This document shows, piece by piece, positions 44,570-56,111 of a stretch of DNA of 64,000 nt. A program made the translations under genes and the position numbers. The stretch is from Marvania coccoides. Lineage: Eukaryota > Chlorophyta > Trebouxiophyceae > Chlorellales > Chlorellaceae. The number at the start of each line of letters is the position of its first letter. Position 1 is the first letter of the stretch. The notes under the pieces were generated by a model, which ran no database searches, was not told the DNA's origin, and worked only from the letters and a program-made list of their open reading frames with translations. Where the stretch lies: contig OY978098.1 in assembly GCA_963854735.1 (NCBI GenBank), positions 2,368,001 through 2,432,000 of the forward strand, in the 5' to 3' direction.

Positions 44570-45625
44570 ATGTCCTCTTGTTTGCTCTCGAGCTCAGACG
44601 CGGTGGAGGAGGCTGGCGTGCGCAAGGTGCCCCCAAATAAATCTAAAAAATACATACAATGCTGAGTGGCTGCTGAAATTTGCTGCCAATTCTCTGTGCA
44701 GGCGATCTGCGGTTACACCTGGCCTGGTATTGAGTTTGGAGAGCCACCCTCGTGCCCCTACACCTATTTCGAGGTACATAATACGTTAAAAATGCCATAA
44801 AAATGCCATAAAAATGCCATAAAAAGCTCAAATGCGTGTGCTGGCATGCAGTATGTCGACACTGTGCGCTTCGGGGACATGTCGGCGTTCAACCGAATCG
44901 AGGCTGAGTCGCAGGGCTGGTGGTTCCCCACCCTCGACCGCGGTGCCGGCGCGCTGCTGCACTTTGCCGTGGACCACGGCCGCCTCGAGATGGTGAAATT
45001 CCTGCTGAATGAGCGAGGCGCCGAAGTCAGCCAGCGCAGCATCGAAAAGGGGTGGACGCCGCTACACCGCTGCGCGTACGTAGCCCACTACAAGTCTGGT
45101 CCATTTCTGGAGATTTTTGACTGCCTCTTGGCGGCGGGGGCGGACCCTGCGCTGCGCACTTTTGCCGTCGGCGGGGAGCCCAACCAAGGCGTCCTGGATT
45201 TGGCAGTCGAGAAGGTTTGGACTTGTTGAACATCATAAAATAAATGATTACTAGTTTCAAACTGCTATTGATTGAAATGGATTGCCTTTATTTACAGGGA
45301 GATGGCTGGGGAGAGGGCGAGGTGCGCCGCGAGCTGGCTGCGCTCATCAAAAAGCACAGCGCAGTGCCGAAGAAACCCGAATTCATGTACAGAGGGCCTT
45401 CAATCGGTATGTTTTTATTTTGCCATCAAGAACGATTTGGGGGGGAGGAATTTTAATGCATTTTTTATTTTGCCCTTTCATTCAGGGCCGGAGGCGGAGA
45501 AAGTTCTGCGGGCATGGGAAGCGCTGCCGAAGCTATACCCTCCCAAGACTTGGCGCCCACTCCCTCCTTCTGGGTATGAGCACGCCAGCAGCTGGCAGAA
45601 ACACACCGGTGTGACGTCCGGTTAG
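44570..45625 (+). CDS. Ankyrin-repeat protein
   Basis: Five exons (44570-44626, 44702-44773, 44852-45214, 45298-45406, 45486-45625) encode 246 aa. Two clear ankyrin repeats lie in the centre: GALLHFAVDHGRLEMVKFLLNERGAEV and GWTPLHRCAYVAHY..FLEIFDCLLAAGADPALR, with a third weaker unit (GVLDLAVEK). The N-terminal part (YTWPGIEFGEPPSCPYTYFE) and the C-terminal tail (LPKLYPPKTWRPLPPSGYEHA) are not repeats and I do not recognise them; they may bind a partner. No membrane segment, signal peptide or nuclear signal is evident. The function cannot be given. Confidence 0.75.
44788..44826 (+). repeat. Three-copy 12-bp tandem repeat in ankyrin-gene intron 2
   Basis: The unit AAAAATGCCATA is repeated three times just before the branch and acceptor region of a 78-bp intron, taking up about half of it. 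Confidence 0.85.
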
Positions 45626-45976
45626 CGCGGGCTTTAAAAAAATTGAGCTCTCAATGTTGATAGATAACGCTAAAGACCCGAATTTTACTCCAGCTGGCGT
45701 TGACTGAAGAGCTGGACGCGGCGTGCATGGCTGGCAGCTGCCTGCGCTGGTGGTTGAAAAAAAAAAAGAAACAATTATGCCTTGATTTTTTATTTGCTGC
45801 GTAACCGAGGCGGCTGACGCGTTGATCGACGCATCATTTATAATTTACGATCAATCAAATTTGTAGTGTTCTATTGCTGTAATAACTTTGATCATAGCGC
45901 TGATTTTATTTATCAAAGCGATCAAAATATTTTTCAACAGTTTGCAGTTTCTCCTGTGCATACAAAAAGCTGAAAG
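45626..45976. other. Intergenic region between the ankyrin gene and PEAMT
   Basis: About 350 bp with an A run near 45760 and AT-rich sequence up to the PEAMT start. No gene is supported. Confidence 0.45.
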
Positions 45977-47982
45977 ATGGAGCTCAGTGCCGCTGAGCGT
46001 GAGGCTCAGAAGGCCTACTGGGCTGAACACTCGAGCGAGCCCACGGTTGAGGCGATGATGTTGGACAGCAAAGCTTCGGATATTGACAAGCTCGAGCGGC
46101 CAGAGGTTCGATCGTTTTAAAATGAATTGGCCATCATCATCCCCAATTGCTGCTCCACATTTCAATTCTTTTACCACCCATACAAAATGTTCGTATTCTC
46201 ACGCCGCTCCATACGCTGTTTTTTTCTTCTTCTGCAGGTGCTGCGTCTGCTGGGCCCCGTGGACGGTCTCCGGGTGGTGGAACTGGGTGCGGGCATCGGG
46301 CGCTTCACTGGGGAGCTCGCTCAGACCGCCAAGTCTGTGCTGGCGCTGGACTTCATGCAAAATTTGATCGATGAGAACGAAAAGTCTAACAGCCACTTCG
46401 GCACCGTCTCGTTCCGGTGCGGCGACGCCACGGAACTGCAGCTGCCTGTGGCCAGCGCAGACGTGGTGTTCTCCAACTGGCTGCTTATGTATCTGGGCGA
46501 CGCTGAGGTCCAGACGTTGGCCAACAATATGCTGAGCTGGCTGGACGACGGCGGCGTGGTGTTCTTCCGCGAGTCGTGCTTCCGTCAGTCGGGCGACAAG
46601 GCGCGCAAGAACAACCCCACCCACTACCGCAACCCGCGAGAGTACTTTGGGATCTTTGACGCCGCGCAGCAGCAGCTCCCCGACGGCAGGGTGGCGCACC
46701 TGGAGCTGGTGTGCTGCAAGTCGGTGGACACCTACGTGCGGGTGAAGCAGAACCAAAACCAGGTAAAGAGCTAAATTGATTAGAAAAAAGAAGGAGAAAA
46801 AACGCTTAATTTTTCTTTCAAATTTGAACTATTATTTAGGCATTTCAATCAAGAACAATCAATTTAGCCATCATCGTCTTCTTCTTCTCTCTCTTCGTAA
46901 ATTTTGCCTAATTTCCTCTTTTATTTTTATTATTATTGTTATTGTTGTGTTTTATTTATTTATTAGGTGTGCTGGAAGTGGCGCAAGGTGGTGGGCCCCG
47001 CCGCCGTGGCCAACGCCCCTCGCCACTTCCTGGACGGGCGGCAGTACACCGAGGAGGGCATCGCCAAGTACCAGCTCATGTTTGGCGATGGATTCGTGTC
47101 CCCCGGCGGCATTGCCACCACTGCCGAATTCGCAAAGCTGCTGCAGCTGGCGCAGGACCACAGTGTGCTGGACGTGGGGTGCGGCGTGGGAGGCGCCGCC
47201 GTCTACCTGGCCCGCACCTACGGCTGCTACGTTTACGGCATCGATCTGTCGGTCAATATGGTGCTCACCGCGCTTGAGCGCGCCGCAGCCTCTGGCAACG
47301 GCGATAAAGTATCCTTCGAGGTGTCTGACGCCACCAAGCGGGACCTGCCCGAGGGGTCGTACGACGCGGTGTTCAGCCGGGACATGCTGCTGCACGTGAA
47401 GGACAAGCCCTCCCTGTTTTCTCGGCTATTCAGTCTGATGAAGCCGGGGGGGCGCTTCGTGGTGACCGACTACTGCAGGCGGCCGGGACAGTCCAGCGAC
47501 GAGTTTGAGGCGTGAGTTTAATCAATTATTTACACTTGCGAAGCATGATTTCAGCAGTTGAATTATTATTGGTATTAATTTCAACTGTTTTATTTTGCAA
47601 CTTTCTACATAGTTTACCCCCGCCCACCATCTAGATATGCATTATTTTTATTTGACTGTGTGTGCTCACTACTTTTACGCATACACACACTACTCTGCGC
47701 AGGTACATCGCGGAGCGGGAGTACACGCTGCACTCGATCGAGGATTACAGGCGCATGCTAGAGGAGACAGGGTTCACTGACGTGGTGGCGGAGGACCGCA
47801 GCGACCAGCTGGCGGGCTGCATACGCGACGAGCTGGCCAAGGTCGAGTCCGACGGGACTGCGTTCGCAGCTGAGATCGGAGAGGAGGCGCTGGAGGCGGC
47901 CAAAGAGAGCTGGAAGAGCAAGCTGGCGAGGGTGGAGGCGGGGGAGCACCGATGGGGGCTGTTTTATGGGCGCAGGCCATGA
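45977..47982 (+). CDS. Phosphoethanolamine N-methyltransferase (plant type, two methyltransferase domains)
   Basis: Four exons (45977-46105, 46238-46762, 46967-47511, 47703-47982) encode 492 aa, the length of plant PEAMT/NMT1. The enzyme methylates phosphoethanolamine three times with SAM to give phosphocholine for phosphatidylcholine. Domain 1 has the SAM motif [16 protein letters not shown], then [13 protein letters not shown] and FSNWLLMYL. Domain 2 has [32 protein letters not shown] motif [25 protein letters not shown] and [12 protein letters not shown], ending with the GLFYGRRP tail. Exons 1-2 encode domain 1 and exons 3-4 domain 2, so the split matches the intron. In plants, expression is set by an upstream ORF in the 5' leader; none was identified here. 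Confidence 0.96.
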
Positions 47983-48751
47983 GGAGTGAGCAAGAAAGCA
48001 TGATAGTGTGAGCAGAATTCGAAATGAGAGAAGCGGTGAGTGGTGGTGGAAGAGCGGAGTGGAGGCGGTGGAGGGCTGAGGTAACTGTGCTACTGGCGGG
48101 AGAAAACAACTTGCAGCTGCATGCCTTTCGCGATTCGTTGTAGGTTAATGTTTATTTCGTGTTATTTTTTGTAAGTTGAACAGCGATTTTTTCAGGTGCT
48201 TTGAGCTCTACTCTCGCTATGCATTTGCTGCAGATAATTCGTTGTCTAGCATGGGTAACGCTTTTGGCATTGGCGCTGGCGCTTATCTCTCTTTTGAAAT
48301 AACAGACAACAAGGCATCACCCACCACGTCGGCAGGCAATGCGAGGACAACTCGTAGTGGCGCTGCTGCTGGCTATTATTGTAATAAAGATTGTATCCAA
48401 AATAGTGATGCCATTGGCTGCTATTTTTATCTCGTTCTCGCTCCCAGAGCTGCTGTTCTTGGCTAATTAATTACTTCATTCAAAAGCCAGTTGCAGCATC
48501 GCATTGCCCTCCAGTCCATTGCCACCTGTCCTGACGTAAAAACGTAAATGGCATAAACACCAATTCGAATATATATAATGCCGTATTTATCTACACGATA
48601 TATGACGATCTACTCCCTCACGACTCACAGCGCTCAGCGCTCTCCCAGCGAACCACCCCCTCTGTTGGGAGCTACAGCCCCCAACAAACTTTTCTTTCCT
48701 CTCTCTCTCTCTCTCTCTCGCACACCCCTTTTGTCATACTAACATAATTCG
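47983..48751. other. 770-bp convergent region between PEAMT and the SET-domain gene
   Basis: A possible 96-codon open stretch on the plus strand (about 48176-48466) is rich in Ala, Ser and Thr, has no ATG at its head and no family resemblance; I do not call it a gene. A (CT)n run lies near 48697-48720. Confidence 0.4.
48697..48720. repeat. (CT)n dinucleotide microsatellite
   Basis: About eleven CT units in the 3' region of the minus-strand SET-domain gene, 35 bp after its stop codon. Confidence 0.9.
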
Positions 48752-50762
48752 CTAATTGAGCCCCAGCCCCAGCAGCACCTGCTTGGCCTTCACGAGCTCT
48801 TTCCGCGCCAGCTTCACCTTCTTGAGAAAAGCAGCATTGATGACCGCTGAGTTGACGCTGCTGGCTTTGCTCTCCGCCGCGTCCACCACCGCCTCCAGGC
48901 ACTGCATCTGCACCGGGCTGGGCCGGTTCTCCAGCAGCTGGCGGTCGGCGTCCCACAGCTCGATGGCGTGGTGCAGCACCTTGACGGCATTGCCGTTGCG
49001 CTGGTTGAGAGTGATCAGCGGGGAGTACGCGCTGATGACCAGGTGGTGGTACTGCGGCAGCCGGCCGTCCATTCCAGCAGCCAGCGCCTCCAGGTACTGC
49101 TCCGCCTGGGCGTTCAGCTCAGGGTGCTTGACGCCCAAAAACGCCATTGCCTCGCGCAGCATGCGGTGGGCCCCCGCCAACGCGTCCCCGGGGCCCGTGT
49201 TCATGTTGTTGTGTGCCGGCTCAACTGCCCCGCAGCCGCAGCACCGCCAGAACACCACACCCTCCAGCGTCGCAGCCTCATCCTCCACGCCCTTCTTCTC
49301 GCCGTCTGCTGCAGCCTCGGCTTCAGCCTCGGCAGCTGCAGGCTGCTCCGACTCCGTCTTCTGCTCCTCCTCCGCCGCTCCCTTGCCGTTCAGCTGCGCA
49401 GCCGCCGCCGCCTTTTTCCCGGCTCCCTTCTTGAGCGCACGCCGCGCCTTCTCCGCCCGTTTCTCCGCCTCTTTGGCCTCCATGTCCATCTGCGCCTGCC
49501 ACTCTTTTGCCGCTGCCTCATTCTCCGCTCCCTCGGCCACCGGCAGCGTCACCTCAGCAAGACACCGCTGGCACACTACGCCCTCAACCAGCCGATCCAT
49601 GGTGGTGTTGCCGCGCAGCGGCGCCACGCAGCGCGAGCAGATGCACCGCGCGAAGCGATCCGCCTCCAGCATCGCCTGCCGTGCGGCCCGAGGCTCCGAC
49701 GGTGAAACGTAGCTCACCGTCAAAGGAGTGCCCGCGGGAACGTCCACCACGGTGCGCACTAGCATGCGGTTGTGCTGCGTGGTGAAGAAGGCGTTGGGGA
49801 GGCAGGAGTGCTGGAACAGCGACAACGCTGGGAAAATTGCAACGCCAGTCTCGGTGGGCGAATTAGGCCCTGAAACGCTGTGGATGTGCATGTTCAGCGC
49901 CGCAGCGTCGGCCTGCAGTCGCAGCAGCGGGCTGGCGGCGTAGCCGGACACCGTCCCGGCGTCTGCCAGCGCCACCAGCGCCTTGTGCAGCGCGCGCAGC
50001 GCGGGGCCGACTTTCTTCCTCCAGGCCTCGGGGCGGCGGTCCCACACGCTGGTGAGTGCGTCGTAGTCGGCCACGGAGCATGCCACGAAGGTGGAGGGCG
50101 GCTTGGCGCCCGCTGGCAGCGGGGGCGGCGCTCCCACGTCGATGCCAGAGCGCTGCAGGTCGAGAATCGTCACGATATGCAGCAGCGCGGCGTCCAGGCC
50201 GTGCTCGTTGGCCATCTCGAACATGCTGATGCGCAGCTGCGCCAGCTGGCCGTCCAGCGCCTTCTGCGCCGGGAGATCTTTGCAGGCCACGCAGTAGCGC
50301 GGGAGGCAGGGGTTGCCAGGCGGGGGGGCGGTGCCCGTCTTTGTCAGCGTCATCTGGCAGCGGAAGCACACCGCGGCGGCAAACTTTGAGATCGGCACAC
50401 GCAGGAAGGGCTGCTCGACCAGGACAAGCGACCCGGCTGGCAAGTCCTTGGTAGCCACCGCCTGGCGACCCACGCGGTTGTTGAAATCCACCTTCCAGGG
50501 AAGCCCGCCCTCCACGCACTGCACGCCCGGCAGCGGGGAGAACTTGAGGCCCTGCATAGAATAGGTCATATTATGGGTTGCATGATACCGCTGAGCGGGT
50601 GACCATGGTTTCGAGGTGCATGCAATCGCATTAATACGACGCGCTACCGTCATTTGGAGGAGGATATGGTGTGGGTGGACTGGCATGCTGACATGTGATG
50701 CGTAGACTCACCTTTTTGCCCTTATTGGGCCGAGGAGCCTCTATCACGGGATCCACAACCAT
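48752..50762 (-). CDS. SET-domain (SMYD-like) protein
   Basis: Two exons on the minus strand (50762-50712, 50551-48752) encode 616 aa. The SET core begins near residue 25 with FNNRVGRQAVATKDLPAGSLVLVEQPFLRV, is split by a Cys-containing insert (CFRCQMT..RYCVACKD) in the place of the MYND finger, and resumes with ALSLFQHSCLPNAFF, RTVVDVPAGTPLTVSYVSPSEPRAARQAML and the post-SET cluster CICSRC plus CQRC. SMYD proteins methylate lysines on histones or other proteins. A low-complexity Ala/Glu/Lys stretch (about residues 385-460, partly a coiled coil) interrupts the C-terminal region before an alpha-helical, TPR-like end. The MYND-like insert is incomplete, so zinc binding there is uncertain. It is divergent from the starch synthase gene. 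Confidence 0.8.
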
Positions 50763-51172
50763 CTAAATAGTATTAGACCAGAAGTAGCAGAGGCCAAAGT
50801 GGAGCAGCCGCAAAGAGATAATGGGAGGATAGATGGCGACAATAAACTAACGGGGAACACTTTATTAAGCGCCGACAAGACCTGCACACGGTGTATATAT
50901 TTCAGGATGCAATTGCGGCGTTCCGAAAGACTCCTGTCATGAAATAAAATTTTCCTTTCGAGGGAAAAAAACTCAACACTTTATTTTTGCCAAATTCCTG
51001 TGTTTTCATGAATTGTGAATTAAAATAAATAATACAGTCAATCTGGCACTAGCCCAGATGCGCGTAGTCGAAAATTCTTTTACTGCTTCAATTCCGTGAT
51101 CCCGTTTTCTGGCAGCTCTTTAATTCATGGCAACGGCATGACGTCGCACTAGCTGCTGGGAGAGAAGCGCGG
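50763..51172. other. Shared upstream region of SET-domain (-) and starch synthase (+) genes
   Basis: About 410 AT-rich bases between divergent starts. No motif is called. Confidence 0.45.
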
Positions 51173-53640
51173 ATGCTGGGAAACGGGAGAGGCTCGCTGA
51201 CGGGCGCATCTGGTGTCGGCCAGCTGCTTCGCCGCAGCGCTCCCCCGGCGCTGCTGCTCCCACTGAACGGTCGCTCGCCCCTGCTGCGACCCCCCCGCAG
51301 GCCGCTGCCCCCTGTCACCACCCAGCGCGGCGGCGCGGACTCAGCAGAGCGCCTGAGAGTCGTTTTTGTGGGCACCGAGGTAGCGCCTTGGTCGAAAGTG
51401 GGTGGACTTGCTGATGTTCTGGCCGCTCTGCCCGCTGCGCTTGCCGCCAGAGGCCACCACGTGGTCACCGTGACCCCCCGCTACGCGCCCTACCCCGATA
51501 CCGACCCCACAGGCATCGCAGTGCCGCTGCAGCTGCCGCCGCACTGTGGCAGACCGCCGCCGCCGCTGGAACAGCAGGTCGCTGCCGCGCTGCGCACGCC
51601 CAGGCGGCGCGGCCGCACACGAGGCGAGCAATGCAAAGGAGAGGCAGCGGCGGAAGCGGCGCTCACTCTTTCAGCTGCAGCAGACGAGCTGCTGTGCGGC
51701 AGCGGCGGCAACAGCTCCAAAAGTTCGCTGGTATTGCCGCACGAGGCGCATCTGTTCGCCACCGACCGCAAGGGGGTGCACCACGTGTTTGTCGACCACC
51801 CCATGCTGCGCACAGAGGATATTTACGGCCCAGGGAAAGGCGACGGCGGGGCTTTAACCTACACCGACAGTGGCAGCGGCATCGCCAACCTAGACCTACG
51901 ATACAGCATATTGTGCCAGGCGGCGCTGGGTGCAGCGGCGCTGGTGCCGGAGCTGCACGCAGGGGGCGCCTGCGGACATTTTGACGGCGAGGAAAGTGAA
52001 GACGATGAAGGAGGCATCGTTTTTGTGGCAAACGACTGGCAGACGGCGCTGCAGCTCCTGCGGCTCAAATATGTGGTGCAGCGGTGGGGCAGGAGCGACG
52101 CTGGCGAGGAGCAACACGAGCACGAGCAGCTGCTGCTGTCGCCTGAGCTTGAGGAGTATGAAGCGATCTTGCGGCGGCGGCTGGGGACAGCCAGCGCAGC
52201 GATGTGCATCCACAACCTCGCGTACCAGGGGATCTACCCCGCGACCACGTTTCCGGGGCTCTGCCTGCCGTCTTCGGCCGCAGAGGCGCTTGTGACGGAA
52301 GCAGATTGGCGGCAGGTTTTGAGGCGCCATGCTCGGCCAGCGCACGTGCAGTTGGCGGGGTCTCGCGCTCTAGGCTGCGCTTGTGGGGCCTCTGGGTGCA
52401 CGTGCGCGCCTGTCGCGGAGCTGCCGACGGATGCAGCGGCCGCCGCATCTCTGCCAGGCACTGTGAACTTGAATTTCATGCGCTCCGCGCTGCTGTGCGC
52501 AGACGAGATAGTCACCGTGAGCCCATCCTACGCCCAGGAGATCCAGAACTCGCCGGAGATGGGGTGCGGCCTGCAAGGCATCCTCAGAGAGCGTGGAGTG
52601 ACGTAAGTCGATGATTGTATGCCTATATTATGTATGTTAATGTTTATTTTATATGTCATTCGCTACCTTTCCATAATGTATCTTCTGCTTCCCTTGTCTT
52701 GTCGGTCTCAAATTTCTGTCAAACTTTTTCTTTGAATTTTCATTTTTTTTCTGGTTCGACATACTGCAGAGGCATCATGAACGGCATTGACGTCGAGGAG
52801 TGGGACCCCCAGACCGACCCGCTGCTCCCTCCAGCCGGCAGGTTCGGCTCCCACCACCGCTCCCTCGCCCGTGGCAAAGCCCACATGCTCGCTCTGGTGC
52901 AGCGCCGACTGGGCCTCGCAGAAAACCCAAACGCAGCTCTCGCCGTCTTTGTGGGCCGTCTCACCGAACAAAAAGGCGTGGACGTGCTGCTGGGGGCGCT
53001 ACCTCACGTGCTAGCCCCCCCTCCCACGCCGTTTCCGAGGCCCGTGGCCGCCTCGCCGCCGCCACAGCAGGCCGGCCCGCTGCAGATCGCCATCCTGGGC
53101 ACCGGCGACGCCTGGATGCAGGCCGCTCTGAGCGGGCTGGAGCTGTCGTTCCCAGGCCAAGCTGTGGGCATCCCCGACTTTTCAGAGGAGATGGCACATT
53201 GGCTGCTGGCGGCAGCGGCGTATGTCGTCATGCCGTCGCGGTTTGAGCCATGTGGGCTGGTGGCGCAGTGCGGGGCGCGATTTGGGGCGGTTCCAATCGT
53301 CACAGCGGTGGGAGGGCTGCGAGATTTAGTCACTCCTGACGTCGGTATTGCGCTGCCCCCGCTGAGCCCTGCTGGGGATGCTGTGGGCCGTGCGGCGGAC
53401 GTGCGGCGCTTGGCCGCCGTGCTGAGAGAAGCGGCGGACGGTGCAGGTGGGGAGGAGCACCGGCGGCGGCAGCGGCGGTGCGTGCGGCTGGATTTATCGT
53501 GGGACGGCCCTGCTGAGCAGTGGGAGCGGGTGCTGCGGCGGCTGGCGCGCCGCCGCAGTGGTGGCAGGGCCTCTCCTAGGTGGGATGGCGTATCAGCGGA
53601 ACCAACTGTGGCATCTTCTCACGCTCACCCCCATTTTTAA
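51173..53640 (+). CDS. Starch synthase (GT5), plastid
   Basis: Two exons (51173-52602, 52770-53640) encode 766 aa. It transfers glucose from ADP-glucose to the end of alpha-1,4-glucan chains. An Arg/Ser/Pro-rich transit peptide (about residues 1-60) precedes the catalytic part, which starts LRVVFVGTEVAPWSKVGGLADVLAALP with the KVGGL substrate motif. Then come VFVANDWQTALQLLRLKY, CIHNLAYQGIYP, DEIVTVSPSYAQEI, GIMNGIDVEEWDPQTD (intron just before), VFVGRLTEQKGVDVLLGAL, and PSRFEPCGLVAQCGARFGAVPIVTAVGGLRD. Two lineage-specific insertions are seen: an acidic loop (HFDGEESEDDEGG) and a Cys-rich loop near residue 400 (LGCACGASGCTCAP). No carbohydrate-binding N-terminal module is seen. Class (GBSS or SSI-IV) is left open. 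Confidence 0.93.
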
Positions 53641-54214
53641 ACGCTTTCAAGGGGATAGTATCGAAAAACAAAACTACCACGAGCGTGTGTGCTTGCTGTT
53701 GTTTGTGTCTGTGTTGCTCTTTTTCCTCTAGTCTATTCTTCTGCTTTAGCGATATCGAAAAAGAAATGCTTTGCACTTGTCCTAAATAAAGAAAACCACG
53801 GTTTGACTGCTCTCTCATTTGTTTCCTCCTTTCGATTGATTGGCGTTGCCACCATCGTTTTCTTTTTCAACTTCATTTTTGCTTCTTTCATAAACGTGAA
53901 TGAACCCTTCCTCTGTGTTTCTTTGACACATTATTTGATGACCGTAAGAACTCTCTGTTTCACTCTTTCCTCCGTGTCCCAATTTTTTTAATTCCTTCAT
54001 GCGCACGTTTGTTTCCTTTGGTGCTTCCTTTAGTTTGCTTGTATCATTCTAAATTTCTTCTGTTAAAAACAAGAAAGCAAGCAAGCAAAACGGAACAAAA
54101 CACACACAAAAACTAAGAGCTCATGCATATCATTCATGAAATTCTCCATCTTTATTTTTTGTTTTTCTCCTCAGCTCCGCTCCTGCTCGAGTATACATGA
54201 TACCGCCGCACCAC
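53641..54214. other. Convergent 3' region between starch synthase and CSN3
   Basis: About 575 bp, T-rich on the plus strand for several hundred bases. An AATAAA-like hexamer is near 53785. No gene is supported. Confidence 0.45.
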
Positions 54215-55783
54215 TCACAGCCCCTGCATGCTCTCCTCCATGAGACTGTTCTCCAGCATGTCCCCCATGGGAGAGCCCAGCGAGGTGAGCCCCCCACGGT
54301 CCATCAGCCGATCCCCTCCCGCTCCCCGCCCAACAAACTCAGTTTTCGATAAAAAAGTTTTATCGCACGAAACCGAATGGTCCACCGCCGAGAGCACCCC
54401 TGCCAGCGTCATGCACCGCTGGATGAGGTCGTCCAGTGCCGCTGCGGTGCCTGCTGAGGCAAAGGCGTCGGGGTCGTTGGCAGCAAATTCCACAGCCCCC
54501 TCGCGGTCGCTGATGCGCGCGTGCAACTCCCCCGCCTCCACCATGCGCAGCACCTGCAGCTCCGCCTCTTGCGCCGTCGCCAGCCCCGCCCGCTGCGCCA
54601 GTCCCTCCACCGAGAGAATGCGGTAGGTGTGGGTGAGCGCCTGCACCCGCCGCCGCCCTGACGCCTCCACCACCAGCCGCACTAGCCCAGCGTTGCCGTC
54701 GCCGCGCCACCCCTCAGCTTTGCTGCCCGCAAACGACACCAGGGTGGGCTTCTGCCCGTCCTGACCAGCTCCACCAGCCGCTGGGCCCCCAGCAGCAGGG
54801 CCGGCAGCAGCCTCGGCAGGCTCCGCAGCAGCAGCAGCTGGAGCACCGCCGTCTTCGGCAGCGGCCGCCGCATCGGAGGAAGGCCCGCGGGCGAGCTTGG
54901 CGAGCTCCAGGTAGGGCCCGCAGTCTGCTTTCATGGCGCGGGCCACTGGGGATGACACGTGCTTTGGCAGCGGAGGAAAGTGGCCCAGCACCAGCAGCGA
55001 CACCAGGATGAGCTTCTTGAGGCAAGCGATTGTAATGGCGTTGACGACGTTGGTGGGGGCGGTCACAGCAGTGAGGTACAAGTCGATTGCTTGGCTATAC
55101 CGCCGGCGCCCGGTTTCCAGCATCCCGCCATAATAGCAGTACAGTAGGACGTCTGTGGCGGTGACCCCGGTGGCTGCGGGGTCCAAGGTGTAGGCGTCTT
55201 CGTCCAGCACCTCCGCCGCAGCTGCATAGCATTTTGACAGCAGGCAGGCGAGTAGAAAGTCTACGTGAATGGGGGATATGCTGCCAGGCTGGGGGCACAC
55301 GATGCGCATGGCGGTTTTGAGGGGGAGGATGGCGTGTTTGGCGCGCCCTAGGGCCGCGCTCTGCGCTCTGAAGGCGGAACAGAGGCTGGCAAAGAGCCGC
55401 GGCACCAGCTTCACTTGACTGGCGTTGCAAGCTTCCAGGAAGCGACCCGCAGTCTCCACAAACGGCAAATCGCCCTGCCCCTGGGGAGGGGCCGCATGCC
55501 GCGCCCTGGCCTCCCTGCGAACACGATGATTGCCCCAGCGTTGTTTATGACTTTTTGAAAAAGCGAGCGGTGACAAAAAAAGGGATCGATGATAGGCTTA
55601 CAGCAGGTACAGGCACCCCAAGGAGTGGGCGTGGGGGTCCAGGTCATGGAGGGCATCCAGCAGGTGTGTGGCCTGGGTTTTGAGCACGTTTTCTACGGCA
55701 GACTGCTTGAGCAAGTCCTTGAGATTAATCAGATCGCTTTCGCTGCCCGATAACCCCTGGATTTGGTGGACCACCTGCTGCAT
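54215..55783 (-). CDS. CSN3: COP9 signalosome subunit 3
   Basis: Two exons on the minus strand (55783-55602, 55514-54215) encode 493 aa. CSN3 is a PCI-domain subunit of the complex that removes NEDD8 from cullins. The N-terminal helical repeats have VVHQIQGLSGSESDLINLKDLLK and LLDALHDLDPHAHSLGCLYLL. The middle has CPQPGSISPIHVDFLLACLLSKCYAAAAEVLDED, LLYCYYGGML and RRYSQAIDLYLTAVTAPTNVVNAITIACLKKLILVSLLVLG. The winged-helix PCI end has YRILSVEGLAQRAGL and VLRMVEAGELHARISDREGAVEF. An Ala/Pro/Gly-rich insert (about residues 265-310) is extra compared with most relatives. In the pathway it opposes the AXR1-type NEDD8-activating subunit encoded 43 kb away. Confidence 0.93.
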
Positions 55784-56111
55784 TTTGGTTGCTAGATAAT
55801 CTTGCAGGGGTTTTTAAGCGAACAAAGTTGATGTAAGAGAGTTTATGGGTTCTGATTGATCTGCTTGTGATTGAAGGGAAAAAAATATGTATAGGGGCAG
55901 CTGAGGCGGAAGGGCGATCACGATCTGTCGTTGTATACAAATTATTGGGGTTGACTGCTCCAGAAAGAGGCAAAATTTTCATTTTCCACCCCCCTTCTCC
56001 CCCGGCGCCATTTCCGAGGCTGCTCCTCGCCTACTTAGCACGAAATCGGCTCAAAATCGTCCTCTTAGAAACGCTTGAACGCACGTTGAGCAGCTTGAGC
56101 CGCAAACAAAA
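55784..56111. other. Shared upstream region of CSN3 (-) and eS28 (+) genes
   Basis: About 330 bp between divergent starts. A C-rich pyrimidine tract near 55985-56010 precedes the eS28 start, as often seen at ribosomal-protein promoters. Confidence 0.4.

Noticed and set aside
48176..48466. Possible 96-codon gene between PEAMT and the SET-domain gene
   Set aside because: No ATG at its head, low-complexity Ala/Ser/Thr content and no recognisable relative.
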